A stretch of 64,000 nucleotides of DNA from Umbilicaria muhlenbergii (Eukaryota; Ascomycota; Lecanoromycetes; Umbilicariales; Umbilicariaceae), in NCBI GenBank assembly GCA_000611775.1, contig KK106983.1, positions 809,542 through 873,541 of the forward strand, given 5' to 3'. The position numbers were made by a program, and so were the translations under genes. Shown here one piece after another: positions 1-11,529 of this stretch. The notes under the pieces were generated by a model, which was not told where the DNA came from, made no database searches, and saw only the letters and a program-made list of their open reading frames with translations. The stretch's first letter is position 1; every line of letters starts with the position of its first letter.

Positions 1-1027
1 GTGAAGACAGAGATATGTTCAAGTCTGACCCTCTTTAAGTTTTATGCCTCATCTGCCACTGACTGTGTGAAATCGTAGGTCTAGAACAAGTATTTCACAC
101 CTTCACGTAGTCGAACATGATCGTGAAAATGAAGCTGTCAATGTTTCTAGATCCATATGCCTATATTGCTTAACGCTGAGTCCTTGCGCCTTGCAATCAG
201 ATTCGGAACAAGAATCTCCAATACATCCGAAACGTGGAATCGAATACAAACTCCAAGAGGCATTATGCGGAGCTCAGTGGCATCGGACTGGATGTTTCAA
301 CATCTCCGGCGGTGGTCGGGAGGATCGTCCGATGATAACTGCCACTTGCTTTGACCCTCCGCCTGCTGTCGATCAAAACAAGGAAGTATACCGGGTTTGA
401 AACATGGCAGCTTCTCAACGCTCTCCAGACCGGTGTTACCATGTACAGTGTGCTGGAAGTATGGTGTTCACCTATTAAAGGACCCGGGAACGTGTGCCAG
501 AAACCACCGGGTTAGAAGAGAACGGGGGAAAATAAGCGAGGGTTACTTCCGCCTGGCGCCTTGTGTGTCGCGATTTCACAACCCTCAAATCCTCAACCCC
601 AACTACGACAGCTCCATTACAACGACTGGCAGCAGCTGCCGTCTTCTTTTAATTCTTACCTCGGGCATTCAGCTGCGCTGAGCTGTGATTGTGGAGATGC
701 TTCCAGACGCTGGACACCTACGTGAGTACACCCATCGTTCCACTGCCAAATAACGTACTTGCACCATGGTGTGAGGAAGAGCCTATGGTTTTGCTTCACT
801 AGGATACTGAATCGTTTGGCGATTTGCAAATATCATTAGCCACAGACTTGAGCAGAACGCTGACTTTACTTGACCCTAGTATATGTCAAGTGAGTCCCGT
901 CCGCTACGCTCCTGGAGAAGCAGAACGCTCCCGAAGGGTATCGCATTGCATCGATAGCAGAGACACAATGACCGGGACGGGATTATACTGTGGGACGTGG
1001 TCGCTGGGTTTCATTGGTAGGACCCAA
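1..1027. other. gene-poor stretch, no supported gene
   Basis: I see no open frame with recognisable protein similarity here. The right part (about 820-1027) may contain the eroded 5' end of the eL33 pseudogene that follows: a possible ATG near 967 and a Leu-Tyr codon pair typical of the eL33 N-terminus near 985, but the alignment is too broken to call exons. Confidence 0.4.
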
Positions 1028-1492
1028 CACCTGAGCATCAATGTGGAAAGCGTAACACCAACCCCAAAATCATGTATGTAGACCTGGAATGAAAGATGTC
1101 CAGTTCCGTATACTGACATCTGGCTCAGCTTGATCAAGATCGACGGTGTCGACCCAAAAGCCGCCAAACAAGCCAGACTCATGTTACAAGTCTCCAATGA
1201 AACTTTAACCACTTCTGCGTCTATAGCTTCTACCTCGGAAAGAAAGTCGCTCTCGTCTACCGCGTGCACAGAGAGAAGTCCGTGGATCAAAGATAAGGGT
1301 CATCTGGGGAAAAGTGACACGGCCACACGGTATGTCTCTTAGTACAACGGAGGCATTAGCATGAAAGACTCGGTTGCTGGTTACGGCATCCAGGCAACTC
1401 CGGAGTGGTAAGGACACAGTTCAAGAACAATCTACCACCGAAGTCATCTAACGCGTCGGTCAGAATTATGTCCTCCCTATCGTTCGATTTAG
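1028..1492 (+). pseudogene. RPL33: 60S ribosomal protein eL33 (L35Ae) pseudogene
   Basis: Decayed copy of the large-subunit ribosomal protein eL33. Four exon-like blocks are visible in order: 1028-1073 (frame reading QCGKRNTNPK), 1129-1167 (LIKIDGVDPKAA), 1227-1329 ([12 protein letters not shown], then after a frameshift [16 protein letters not shown]) and 1394-1492 (GNSGVVRTQF, NNLPPKS, ASVRIM). These match the conserved order of the eL33 family. Lesions: the donor after 1167 reads ACAAGC where GTAAGC is expected; about two extra bases near 1278-1281 shift the frame; the near-universal Phe-Gly after PPKS reads Ser-Asn; one extra base near 1484-1487 disrupts the last codons before the old stop at 1490-1492. 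The 5' end is not recognisable. Introns survive, so this is a genomic duplicate and not a retrocopy. Several independent lesions make a sequencing error unlikely. A functional copy should exist elsewhere. Confidence 0.8.
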
Positions 1493-2607
1493 CGGTCCGA
1501 TGTCGCAGTGGGTGTTGCTTGAGAGTTGGCGGCTCTGAGGGTTTTGATTGAGGCAAATCCTGGCTATCTGGCAGCGGTTTAGGTCATTGGATTATATGCG
1601 TGGACTCATACTAGCTCTGCGTTGTACCCGTATTTGAGCAAATCAAATCCATCATGAACGCAGCCGTGCCAGCCCATTATCTTACAAGGTATTTTGACAG
1701 CTGAAACCATGTCTCTAGTGCCCGGGACGCTTACGAGCGCACGTTGCATGGACTGCGCCACATTGCTTCCACCTTTCGAGGTATCTGTACTTATGGGTGC
1801 TGCTCAGCTGCCGCGGCACGGGTGCTCAACAAAGGCGTGCACCGTAGATGGGCAGCTCTGGATGTGGACGTACAGGTCTCGTCGGCCCCCTGCCAGTCTC
1901 TGCCTCCTTTGGGTAAGTCGGGAGAGATTGCATAATGCATCTCCACGTACTCGCAGAATTCGGCTGTACGCACGGTGGCCTAAACACAAATATGTCTCCA
2001 ATTTTAACCGTGATGATGAATGCGAAACAAGATCTGCGTATCGTGGGGCCTCATCGATTCGCCCAGCCGAATGACTGGAGGTGCTTCCGAAGCAGCAGGC
2101 CGCAGCTCTAGTGGCGGCAATCCCAGCAAGCGCAACGAGCCAACGATTGCCTGCCGCACTTGTTTCTTATCATCCCCAACCCAACCTTCTCCTGCAACTT
2201 CAAGCAAGCATCACGACACACTCGTTTCTATTCTTCTCCTTCCGTATTCCCTACCCTGGTACCTTTTATGCCCACTTTTCACGTCTGTATGGACCACCGA
2301 CGTGCATGACATTATCAAGCTCGCATCGCTTCTAACCAAACACCCGCCCATTCGCTCGTTTCAAACACACAGTTGGCATATTCCTTCCGGCAGGTCGGAT
2401 CTGGATGGCACGGGGATCGGCAGCTTCTTACGCAACTCTAACAAAACCAGCTGCGCCTGTGTGAATACCTCTTCTGCCTCTGTCGCTGACCTCTCCAAAA
2501 AGCTTTACGATTTCTTCACTCACTCGTTTCTGTTTTCCATATCCGGGCTCGTCCTGCTTTGCACTAGCAACATTACACTCGTTATTGGATAATTGACTCC
2601 GATCATA
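1493..2607. other. intergenic, no supported gene
   Basis: A short coding-like block near 1722-1781 reads ARDAYERTLHGLRHIASTFR and is followed by a GTATCT donor-like site, so it could be one exon of a second decayed gene, but I could not identify a family or join it to other exons. The remainder up to 2607 is Thr/Ser/Phe-rich in every frame and is probably promoter and 5' leader of the DUF2406 gene. Confidence 0.4.
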
Positions 2608-4210
2608 ATGGCAACCCGGTCCAGTGAGGGAAGACCAAGGACTCGATCGATGCTGAGCTTCGGCAGCCGCAGGAGCCGCAACAGTACTGACGGGGTTCCA
2701 AAGATGGATTTGACAGAGACATCAAAAGAAAAGTCTCACCGCCGGATGACATCGAAAGCCGATCCAACAAAGGCAATGAATGAAGCGCAACCAGGTGAGT
2801 GCTGTGCAAGCCCGATGCACCCGCATTTTCATTGCTGGCGAAGAGCAACTACTGACATGCGCACAGCTGCCACGGCTTTAGACAAGGCCACTATGGGATC
2901 CATCCGCAACATCCAGCATCGCGATGCACAAGGTAATATTATAGGTGCGGAGTAGCATGATTTTGGGAGATGAAGTGACGCTGAAGTCTTGCCAGACGAT
3001 CCCGATCGATCAAACCCTACTCGACCACGTCTCGAGCGTCCTTTGGATACCATACGATCGTTCGAAGCGGCGATCGACGGATCATATAATCGCAGGTCGT
3101 CATACATCCGCGCAGGTACGGAAACTGGCGTTTAACAGTGGGGACAATCAGGATGCTGACATGGTTCCTTTGCAGCTTCTTCTAATGATACCCATCCCCA
3201 GAGTCGACGAAGCAGCAGCTACTTCTCAGGTGAGCAAGCTTATGACGCCCTGGCCCACCAACCTCGCTCTCAATTTCATTATTTCGCTATCTAGTGCTTA
3301 TAGAACTCTTGTCGTCATCCTTAAAGTTTCCAAAACTCTAATGCTGGTCTGGAATCTCTGGGGTTCTTCCAAGCCGCTTGTCACTTTTTATTTTTCGTTG
3401 GCCGCGCGTATCATGCCGCTAAAAGAAACTCTGTGGGGCCGCTTACTGACTTAGTGCTTGTTTGAACGTACAGGGTTCAGCAGCAACGGTTTGAATAACC
3501 ACCAACAGCGATTTCCTACCGACAACGGTGGTGGTGGTGGCGGCTACTATGGAAACCGCATGTCTGTATCGAGGCCTGACAGCTACTATGGAAACCGCGT
3601 GTCTGTATCGAGGCCTGACAGCTACATCGACAACTATGCAAACCCGCCGAACCAATACCAATCCAACCAAGGGCGCAGTGGTCGCCTCGGTCAGCGGATG
3701 AACCCCGAATCGGGTGTGTACGGTCGCAATAACCAAGCAGTCTACCCTTCGCATGCACACCAGCAATCATATGATACCGTGACATCCGCGTCAGGGACGG
3801 GGAGCCATGGAACAGACCAATGGGGAACTTCGACCGACCCTAGCAGCGAGAACAGCTCCATCGATAAGATCCAGCAAGTCCCAAAGACAGACTTGGGGGA
3901 AGAATATGGATTCAGCGGTTTCGGAGGTGCTCCGCAATTCCCAGGTCCGATCCTCGAAGAGCATGGTCTTGACGCTCCAACGTATGGTCAACCCGGGTAT
4001 GGTCAGTCGCAGATGTCACTCAGCAACGGCCATCCGTATCAAGGCAACAATGGTCAGCCACCTCCGCCGCCGCACAAAGACACTGTATCTCGAGTCCCGA
4101 TTAAGCTGGGCAATTCTTCTGGTCCGAGTGGGGAATCGACCTATGTGCAGCCCCAGGTCGTAGAGAAGCGTAAGAGTTGGCTCAAACGGAGGTTCAGTAG
4201 GAGTGGATAA
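2608..4210 (+). CDS. DUF2406 family protein
   Basis: Fungal protein of unknown function. Five exons give 391 residues: 2608-2794, 2867-2944, 2996-3115, 3176-3229 and 3474-4210. The first ATG (2608) opens the N-terminus MATRSSEGRPRTRSMLSFGS. The diagnostic block spans the first introns: ADPTKAMNEAQP, then ALDKATMGSIRNIQHRD, then DPDRSNPTRPRLERPLDTIR followed by SFEAAIDGSYNRR. This is the conserved DUF2406 core (the family includes yeast YMR295C and YGR273C). The rest is low-complexity, rich in Gly, Tyr, Asn, Gln and Pro, and the protein ends in a basic tail, KRRFSRSG. A perfectly spaced 13-residue duplication sits in the last exon. The family is linked in yeast to the cell periphery and bud; a role here is inference. 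Confidence 0.85.
3543..3620 (+). repeat. 39-bp in-frame tandem duplication
   Basis: Two adjacent copies of a 39-bp unit differ by one base (ATG versus GTG codon). They encode the 13-residue repeat YYGNR(M/V)SVSRPDS in the disordered tail of the DUF2406 protein. The near-identity suggests a recent duplication. Confidence 0.9.
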
Positions 4211-4770
4211 GGGCACTGCGGCGCGATGACGTTATACACGGATGACTGCACATGGTTTAGTGTCAGTGTGGCAATCTTTACTCGTATAGCATGGCTGGGT
4301 TCAGGATGGAGAGGTTTAATGTACATTGGACGACATAACGCATACGACACGATGGCGTGGATGGTACAGGAGGTGTCTCGCACCTGGGCCGGGCTGGTCT
4401 AGGAATGGATTGAGAGCAATTGGATTCCTCTCATGGACTGCAGTCTGGGTGATTTCGATCGGTAGCATATTCCTTGCATATTACAAAACCCTGAGCTACT
4501 CTACCAGGAGGGTGGTAGTAGCCAACTAATACATTGGATGGAAAACGATGCATCTCTCATTCCGCATTCCGAATCACTAAGTTGTGCTCCGCTGCGTAGA
4601 CCCACTCCGTCCAAACTCAACAGGCTTGCTCAGTCAACAGTCAAGGCTGTTTCCATCCAAAACCACAGATTTTTGCAGCTAGAGTAGCTCCCATAGACAC
4701 CCCAAACTCCGACATGCCAAGGCACATGGATCCGGAAGCAAGAAAGATTGCCAAACCAATGGAACATCTG
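4211..4770. other. intergenic between convergent genes
   Basis: The 3' flanks of the DUF2406 gene and VMA21 meet here. I see no supported gene; short open frames lack codon structure or similarity. Confidence 0.5.
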
Positions 4771-5235
4771 TTACTCGCCCTTCTTCGCCTTCTCGTCCGC
4801 TGCCATCTTATCGCTCTGATCCTCCTTCATGGCAACGATGACATAGGCTACCAGGACAACGTTGGCCGTTATAGCGGCTGTTGCTCCTGCGAATGTTGAG
4901 TTCCCTATTGAGAGTAAACGTTCAATATTCTGGCAGAATTGATCTGCAACTACATACCCCCAAATACCAAATTCAGAGTTAGAAAATATGTGCCAATCGG
5001 ACCTGCTACCATTGCTGCTGTGAAGCCCAACAGTTTGTAGATAACAGCGCTGTACAGAACACGATGATATTAACAAGCCAAGAAATGCATACTAGTCTTT
5101 TCCGGAGTGCTTCGAGACTCACGCTGGGACTGCAGGTGTGATATCTGACTTCTTTGATGCATCAGGTCCGAAGGCATTTCGATCATCCTTTTGCAGAACA
5201 TTGTTCTCGCTCGCTATGATCCTCCTTGAAGTCAT
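4771..5235 (-). CDS. VMA21: V-ATPase assembly membrane protein Vma21
   Basis: Small ER membrane chaperone that assembles the V0 sector of the vacuolar H+-ATPase. Three exons on the minus strand (5235-5123, 5049-4958, 4904-4771) give 112 residues, the usual family length. The start [10 protein letters not shown] is typical of the family. Two transmembrane segments are visible: [20 protein letters not shown] and the second in the last exon, beginning [20 protein letters not shown]. The C-terminus is KKGE; the yeast protein has a KKXX-type ER retrieval signal, and this ending (KAKKGE) is only a near match. Introns start GTGAGT and GTATGT. It shares a 453-bp divergent promoter with FUN30. Confidence 0.93.
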
Positions 5236-5688
5236 GGAAAGCTGGGTAATACTGACCGTATGTGTTTTGGGGTCGAGTTCAGTGGTCTTGTATTATTGGG
5301 TCTTCTTTCAGATGGCACGAGCATACACTCAGATCGAGGAACGAGGAAAGCGTCCCAAGCGCGTCCACGCGTAAAGTGCTTTTTACCTCCGCACCCCTGT
5401 CAAAAACAGATGGCGATCTTCAAAGTGAATCTCATCTCACATTTCTCGACGCCCTCCCATGTCGGTTGGGCAGACAGAGTCCCTTTCTTATGTTGTACTC
5501 TGTGAAGAGTCGCTATTCAGTGTGTCGGGCTGTTCCCAGCGGGAACTTTATTTGCTCTCTACCCTTCCACTGTTTTGAGCTTCCCAGAACACCATTTACG
5601 ACACGACAGTTTTTGCACGTTTGTGGATCTGCGGAGACTCTCCACTTGATATAGCTGTGCGGCAATCCAACATCTGCGACATTCAAAA
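5236..5688. promoter_or_regulatory. shared divergent promoter VMA21/FUN30
   Basis: 453 bp between two divergent start codons. It must hold both promoters by position; I can name no specific factor site. Confidence 0.5.
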
Positions 5689-8600
5689 ATGGACTTCGTT
5701 CAAGAAACACCGGCAAAGAGGAGGAGGACGGAGATGGGCCATGTGCACGGCAGTCAGACCTATAATTCGCAGGACGATAGTGGCGACGATCTTTTCAAGG
5801 AGTTTGAAACAGTCGCAACACTTCCTTTACCAAAAGCTTCCGTCTCACAACCAAAGGGCTTAGAACAGAACGTACCCAGCTCACCGTTCGTCACGCAACC
5901 GACGCAGATCATCAATAGATCCACACCAAAGCTAGACACCACGGGTCGGAAGCCTTCAATCGTGCAGGTAGCTGCCTCATCACCTGTGAGAGCGTCTATA
6001 GCCACATCGCCTACACCTGCAAGGAAACCCGGAGGATTTCTCGCAAATGCTATGGCACCATTGGGCACAGCCTTCCGTCCCCCTGCGGGCATTGCGAAGC
6101 CACCTAGCAGGCCACCTGTGATAGACTTGAGTGATGATGAGGGACCGACTTACCAGGGCGGATCTTCTGATGAAGAGTCCCAGAGGAATCGCAGAGTCAA
6201 CATCAAACCGTCAACGTTCATACAAAGGGCACAAAAGTCGTTTGGAGGGATTGGTTCTGCGAATCGCGTTCAGAGTTCTTCGAATACTGGTGTCGATAGA
6301 TTCAAAGAGATTACATCGAATTCATTCTACAAGCCCTTGGATAAGGACAAGTCTAAGGGCCATGGATCGGGGATTTCCGGAGTCAAAGGTGACTCGAGAC
6401 GCAGAGACGAGGCGAACACAATCTCCAGAATCTCAGCGCCTACGAAAAGATCTGCAGATGTCATGGCAAATGCATACGGTAGCTCCAATCGTCCCATCAA
6501 GCAAGCACGGCAGGCTGGTCCTGCGAAAGCTAAGCCGGTGGAGGACATTACCATCGATGATGTAGAGGATTACCAGCTGCGTGGAAAGATCAAACAGATG
6601 CAGATGGTTCTTGGGCAATCTTATTCTGTAATGGTATGCCGTGACGCCCTCATCGCCAAGAAAGGCAGCATGGAAGATGCAATGGACCTTGTCATTTCCA
6701 AGGAGTCACACCCCCCAGAAATCGATCTAACCATCTCTGATGGAGAACAGGAGAGGAAACAGAGAGCGATGCAGCCAAAAGCTCCTGCTAAGCAGCAGCT
6801 CAAGGCTCCCAACAGATCTATCCAAGAGAAGTGGACGAGCACTCAATCCGTTCCCCGGAATACTGTACGAAGACCGCCGTCACCGCTTGCAACGCCTAAA
6901 ATTGCCGAGAAGCCAAGGAGAAGACTTGTGCAAGGTAGAAAGAAGGCTTCTTCCCCCGTCGTCGAATCACCTAAACCGCCTCCACCCCCTTCTACTCGGC
7001 AAAAGACTCCAGACTCCGATGACGACTCTGATTCGGGTGTTGGCTCCGAACCTGAAGAGGACACTGAGTTGGAGGGCAAGGTCCTCAACTTCTTCAACAC
7101 CTGTTCTGTTCAAGATCTCGCCGACATCAGTGGAGCGTCTGAAGAGATCGCGAGCGTCTTGCTGTCGCAGAAACCTTTTCTCAACCTAAGTGAAGTAAGG
7201 CAGATATCAGGTGAGGCTTCGGCTTCAACTACCGCAGGCAGGAGGAAACCAGTCAAGAGACCCATTGGTGACAAAATCGTCGACAAGTGTCTTGAAATGT
7301 GGACTGGATACGAAGCTGTTGATGAGCTGGTGGCACGATGTGAGGCCTTGGGCAAACCAGTTGCAGAAGAGATGAGAAAATGGGGCGTGAATGTCTTTGG
7401 CGCTACCACACAAGGTGAGCTCGAGTTGACCAGTTTCGACGATATCAAGAGCGGTGCCAAGGATGAAGCGAATCCATCGCAGCGTGATTCGGGCATTGGG
7501 ACGCCTTCAAGTGCCGCGCAGTCCGCCGACGAGGATGAGAATAAAATCAGAAAATCACCAGAACCTCGAAACGGGAAAGAATCGCACTCCTTCTTTCCTC
7601 AGCCTTCAATCTTGGGTGAAGGCGTCGTTCTCAAAGATTACCAAGTCGTTGGCATCAACTGGCTATCTTTACTATTCGATAGGAAGTTGAGCTGCATTCT
7701 TGCCGATGATATGGGATTAGGGAAAACGTGCCAGGTCATTGCCTTTCTTGCGCATCTTTTAGAGAAGGGCATAAGAGGGCCTCATCTTGTCGTTGTTCCT
7801 GGATCGACCCTGGAAAACTGGCTCCGGGAATTCTCCATTTTCTGTCCTAAGCTGTCTGTGATGCCTTATTATGGTAAGTTTTTTGACTTCATAACGTGGC
7901 ATATTAGAACTATTCTGACCCCGAGCCTCGAAAAGCCGAACTCAAGGAGAGAATAGCGGTTCGAGAACAGATCGAGAGCAATCTTGACACTATCAATGTA
8001 ATCGTAACGACATATGGTATGGCAAAGACAAAGGATGATAACAAGTTTTTGCGCCACCTGAAGCCCGTTGTAAGTGCATAATCATAATTGCTCATATCCA
8101 CTACCCCATATAGCAAGCAATGTTCTGACACCTTGGAGGTTTGCGTTTACGATGAGGGTCATCTTTTGAAGAATGCCAAGTCTACTGTTTACGACCAGTT
8201 GATGAGGATACCGGCAAAGTTTCGTCTGCTTCTCACAGGTACCCCATTGCAAAACAACCTCCGCGAGTTGGCGTCATTGCTTGGGTTCATCTTACCTTCG
8301 GTTTTCAAGGAGCACAGCGAAGACCTTGAGTATATCTTCAGTCACAAAGCGAGGACGACTGACGAGAATCATGCGGCCTTACTGTCTGCACAGCGTATTG
8401 CAAGGGCTCGTTCAATGATGACTCCGTTTGTTTTGCGCCGAAAGAAGCATCAGGTTTTGAAACTTTTGCCTGCAAAAATGAGACGCGTTGAGTACTGTGA
8501 GTTGGCACAGTCCCAGTACGAAATCTACACTAGGGAACAAGAAAAGGCGCGCAAAATCATCGCGGACAGGGCAGCAGGCATCAAAAACATCAAAAATAGC

Positions 8601-9440
8601 AAGCAGACGGCCAACATCATGATGGATTTGCGAAAGGCATCCATACATCCTCTGCTCTTCCGTCGCCTGTACAATGACAAAGTCATTGCGAAGATGTCTA
8701 AGGCATGCCTTGAAGAAGAGGACTTTCAGAATAGTGACGTGAACTTGGTTTACGAAGATATGGAAGTTATGACCGACTATGAGCTCTACCAATTCTGCGA
8801 GAGATACCCGACTACTATGGCAAAATTCTCCCTTCAGGATGATGAGTGGATGGACTCGGGCAAGGTCAGCAAGTTATGCGAGCTCCTAACCGCGTTCAAA
8901 GCGAATGGTGACAGAATTCTGGTTTTCTCACAATTTGTCATGGTCATGGACATCCTCGAGGCCGTAATGGAAACCTTGGGTATGCGCTTTTTTCGCTTGG
9001 ATGGCCAGACCAAGATGGAGGAGCGGCAAGACATGATTGACCAATTCTACGAGGACGAAGAGATCACTGTCTTCATGCTGTCTACCAAGGCTGGTGGTGC
9101 GGGCATCAATCTGGCGTGCGCCAACAAGGTCATCATATTCGACTCGTCGTTCAATCCCCAAGACGACATTCAAGCCGAGAACCGCGCGCATCGTGTCGGA
9201 CAAACCCGAGAAGTCGAAGTCATCCGTTTGGTTACCAAGGGCACCATCGAGGAGCAAATCCATGCTCTTGGGGAGACGAAGCTGGCGTTGGATGATAGGG
9301 TCGCTGGTGAGGGGCTTGTCGGAGAGGACGAGAAGAAGGCGGAGAAGCAGGGCGAGAAGGCGGTGACAGAGATGATGATCAAGCAGCTTGAGGGTGATAT
9401 CAAGGATGATAAGGATATGGTTGTTAGAGCGAAGCCTTAG
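5689..9440 (+). CDS. FUN30: Fun30/SMARCAD1-type SNF2 chromatin remodeller
   Basis: ATP-dependent nucleosome remodeller of the Fun30/Fft3/SMARCAD1 class, acting in heterochromatin silencing and DNA-end resection. Three exons (5689-7873, 7936-8069, 8139-9440) give 1206 residues. The N-terminal half is disordered; a CUE-like segment lies near residues 296-335 (LRGKIKQMQMVLGQ), and an acidic DSDDDSDSG stretch near 445. The SNF2 ATPase starts near 648 (LKDYQVVGINWL), with Walker A DDMGLGKT near 673, the DEGH box near 778 and motif III LLTGTPLQNN. The helicase C lobe ends with QAENRAHRVGQ near 1117. Both intron acceptors are non-canonical (AAAG and GGAG); these keep the frame, whereas the TAG sites 28 and 25 nt upstream do not. 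CTGAC branch-like motifs lie between each TAG and the used AG. The N-terminal start is the first ATG after an upstream leader. Confidence 0.93.
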
Positions 9441-9737
9441 GGCAATCGTAGCGTCTTGAAAGCGGCTTCTGGAGGCCAATACATCGTTGATGTGTTTCTT
9501 TGCGGGAATCCCGGTCAACCTGACCCAGCTCTGGATAGAAATATATCAATTTCCCTAAGTGAAGATATAAACTTGCATTGGAAGGGTTCAAAGTCCATGT
9601 GACTCTAGAGCTGGCACTTTATGCCCTGTATATAACATGATTAGGAGATGAGAGATACTTTCGCTGGATGCTCTGCTGTTAGCTTCTCTTGATTCACAAC
9701 TTCTGCCACATACTCCTATGCACTTATCAGATAGGGT
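9441..9737. other. intergenic
   Basis: 297 bp between FUN30 and the alkyltransferase gene, both on the plus strand; nothing recognised. Confidence 0.5.
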
Positions 9738-10772
9738 ATGTCATCAGCCCTACCCGCCCCCGCAATCGCGTCCTCCGCCCTACGTGACTCTTTAAACAAT
9801 GCCATAGAAGGAGACGACCTTTCCATTCGAGAGACTTCTCTCACCTCCCTCGCCGCCCCCCACCCCCAGCGAAGAGATTTCTACAAGACTACGCTCCCTG
9901 CCTTTGCCATCGCCAAGTCCAAGTTTCCGAATTGCCGGCCTGTGCATTTGGACAATTGCAGTTCGCAGTTCATCGACGACGCACTCGATGCTCGTTATCC
10001 CAGTGAGCTAAAATGTGCAGATACTGCGCATATGGCTGAGACGCAGTTGGAGAAGAGAATCACTTCAGGAGAGGGTATTGCCGACAGCAGATTGGATACG
10101 GAGGCGTTGGATACGCCGAGCTTCGCCACCAGCGGTGGGAAAGCCCCAAAGAGGACCTTTGACGGAGGCATCGCGAGAGACGGTCATGCCAGGAGCGTCA
10201 GGAGCAAATATTTCACCGCCACCAGCCGCAGTCAACCCAAACCCACGACGGCACAGAAGCCAATCGACGTCCGCCCCGCCCTAGCCGCTCCCCAAAAGCG
10301 CACCCTCGCCCCCATCTTCTCCAACCCCTCCAAAAGACCCAAACCCCTCCCCCCGCTGCACACAAACCCAGACGCGCCGCAAGCCGCCCCGGCACCACTG
10401 CCGGCATCACCTAACGACCTCTCGGCCACCAAAACCCTCATCCTCACCTCCGCCCTCTCCCCCTTCCGCCAACGCGTCCTCCTCGCCCTCCTCCAAGTCC
10501 CACCCGGCCACTACACCACCTACGCGGCGCTCTCGGACTTCCTCGCCTCGTCGCCGCGCGCGGTGGGCAACGCGATGCGGAATAATCCGTTCGCGCCCAC
10601 GGTGCCGTGTCATCGCGTGCTGGCTGCCAATGGGGGGATTGGCGGGTTTGGGGGTGAGTGGGGGGAGGAGGGGAGGTTTGCGAAGGAGAAGGTGGGGTTG
10701 TTGAGGGGGGAGGGGGTGAGGTTTGATGGGAGGGGACGGGTGGTGGGGGGGGTTTGGAGGGGGTTTGTGTGA
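9738..10772 (+). CDS. MGT1: methylated-DNA--protein-cysteine methyltransferase
   Basis: Suicide repair protein that moves alkyl groups from O6-guanine to its own cysteine. The C-terminal third (about residues 235-344) is the DNA-binding/transferase domain: SPFRQRVLLALLQVPPG, YTTYAALSDFL, the helix-turn-helix with RAVGNAMRNNPF, and the active-site PCHRV near residue 290 (cysteine acceptor), then GGIGGFGG. The N-terminal 230 residues are Pro/Ala/Ser-rich and not part of the known fold. The first ATG (9738) gives 344 residues in one exon; yeast Mgt1 has about 190, so either there is a long disordered extension or translation begins further in. The 3' half is extremely G-rich on the coding strand and the preceding 300 bp extremely C-rich, forcing Gly/Arg/Val codons at the C-terminus. 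Confidence 0.85.
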   Translation: MSSALPAPAIASSALRDSLNNAIEGDDLSIRETSLTSLAAPHPQRRDFYKTTLPAFAIAKSKFPNCRPVHLDNCSSQFIDDALDARYPSELKCADTAHMAETQLEKRITSGEGIADSRLDTEALDTPSFATSGGKAPKRTFDGGIARDGHARSVRSKYFTATSRSQPKPTTAQKPIDVRPALAAPQKRTLAPIFSNPSKRPKPLPPLHTNPDAPQAAPAPLPASPNDLSATKTLILTSALSPFRQRVLLALLQVPPGHYTTYAALSDFLASSPRAVGNAMRNNPFAPTVPCHRVLAANGGIGGFGGEWGEEGRFAKEKVGLLRGEGVRFDGRGRVVGGVWRGFV

Positions 10773-11452
10773 GGGGATGGGATGGGTGGGGGAAAAGGGG
10801 GGGAGGTGGATCGGCGAGATAGGTGGCGGTGGTCTGACGAGGAGGGACACGTTGATGTCTTGTTAGAGGTGAGGGTTTCAAAAGAGGGTAAATGCGTGGA
10901 TGCGAGAAGTTGAAGTCCTCAGGCTCTAGCACTGCACCCTTGCCTTGACTAAATGGTTATGTGGTGTTCGTTATTGTTTCGCTGCTGAGGATACACTGTG
11001 TTGCATTGCTCTGAAACTGCTGCTTCTTTGGATGGTTCATCTGGTGGAGGGGAGGAGAGGAGAGTAGAATTAAGTTGAGTAGAGTGAAGTGATGAAAACA
11101 GACTTTTGTCATATCACTGCTGCTGTCAACTAGCCAGCCGTCTGTTAACAAGGCGTTCCATATTGCCGCTCCCATCATTACTCCTACTACCACCTCCAAT
11201 ACAGCTGACTTACTACCCCCACTATCTACACCTTCACTCTTCTTTCTTAATGTTGCCGTCAGGTTCAGGCAATGAGGTGTTGTCAATTCCGTAAGTTAGT
11301 TGGTCAGCGAGACGATTACCTCTGTGGCATGCCACGGGTATGGGGGTCTGGCTGGCTAACTATTCGTGGGCGTTTCACACGTTAAGCATATCATGGGTGA
11401 TACCTGGTTTGTTAGTCACAGATGGGGATTTGCTGAATTGTTGCTTTTGTGA
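10773..11452. other. intergenic, weak ORFs only
   Basis: A G-rich tract continues to about 10840. A minus-strand open frame (11286-10957) contains one hydrophobic stretch (VLEVVVGVMMGAAIW) but nothing I recognise, and its C-terminal part is not gene-like. I do not call a gene. Confidence 0.4.
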
Positions 11453-11496
11453 CTCTCGTGGCTTGCGGGGCTTCCGTGGCTTCCGTGGCTTGCGAC
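11453..11496. repeat. 9-bp minisatellite (CGTGGCTTN)
   Basis: Four to five units of a 9-bp repeat (CGTGGCTTG/CGGGGCTTC/CGTGGCTTC). On the minus strand a frame through it reads repeating Arg-Lys-Pro. It lies 3' of the large hypothetical gene. Confidence 0.8.
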
Positions 11497-11529
11497 TGTG
11501 CGCTATGGGATAGTCTGCATCATGAGTAT

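Noticed and set aside
1694-2074. 126-codon frame and the ARDAYERTLHG block
   Set aside because: One exon-like block alone, in another frame than the long ORF, without a family match; kept only as a remark.
2020-2592. 190-codon plus-strand open frame ahead of the DUF2406 gene
   Set aside because: It ends just before the DUF2406 start, is rich in Ser/Thr/Phe/Leu as expected of a pyrimidine-rich leader, and shows no conserved phrase.
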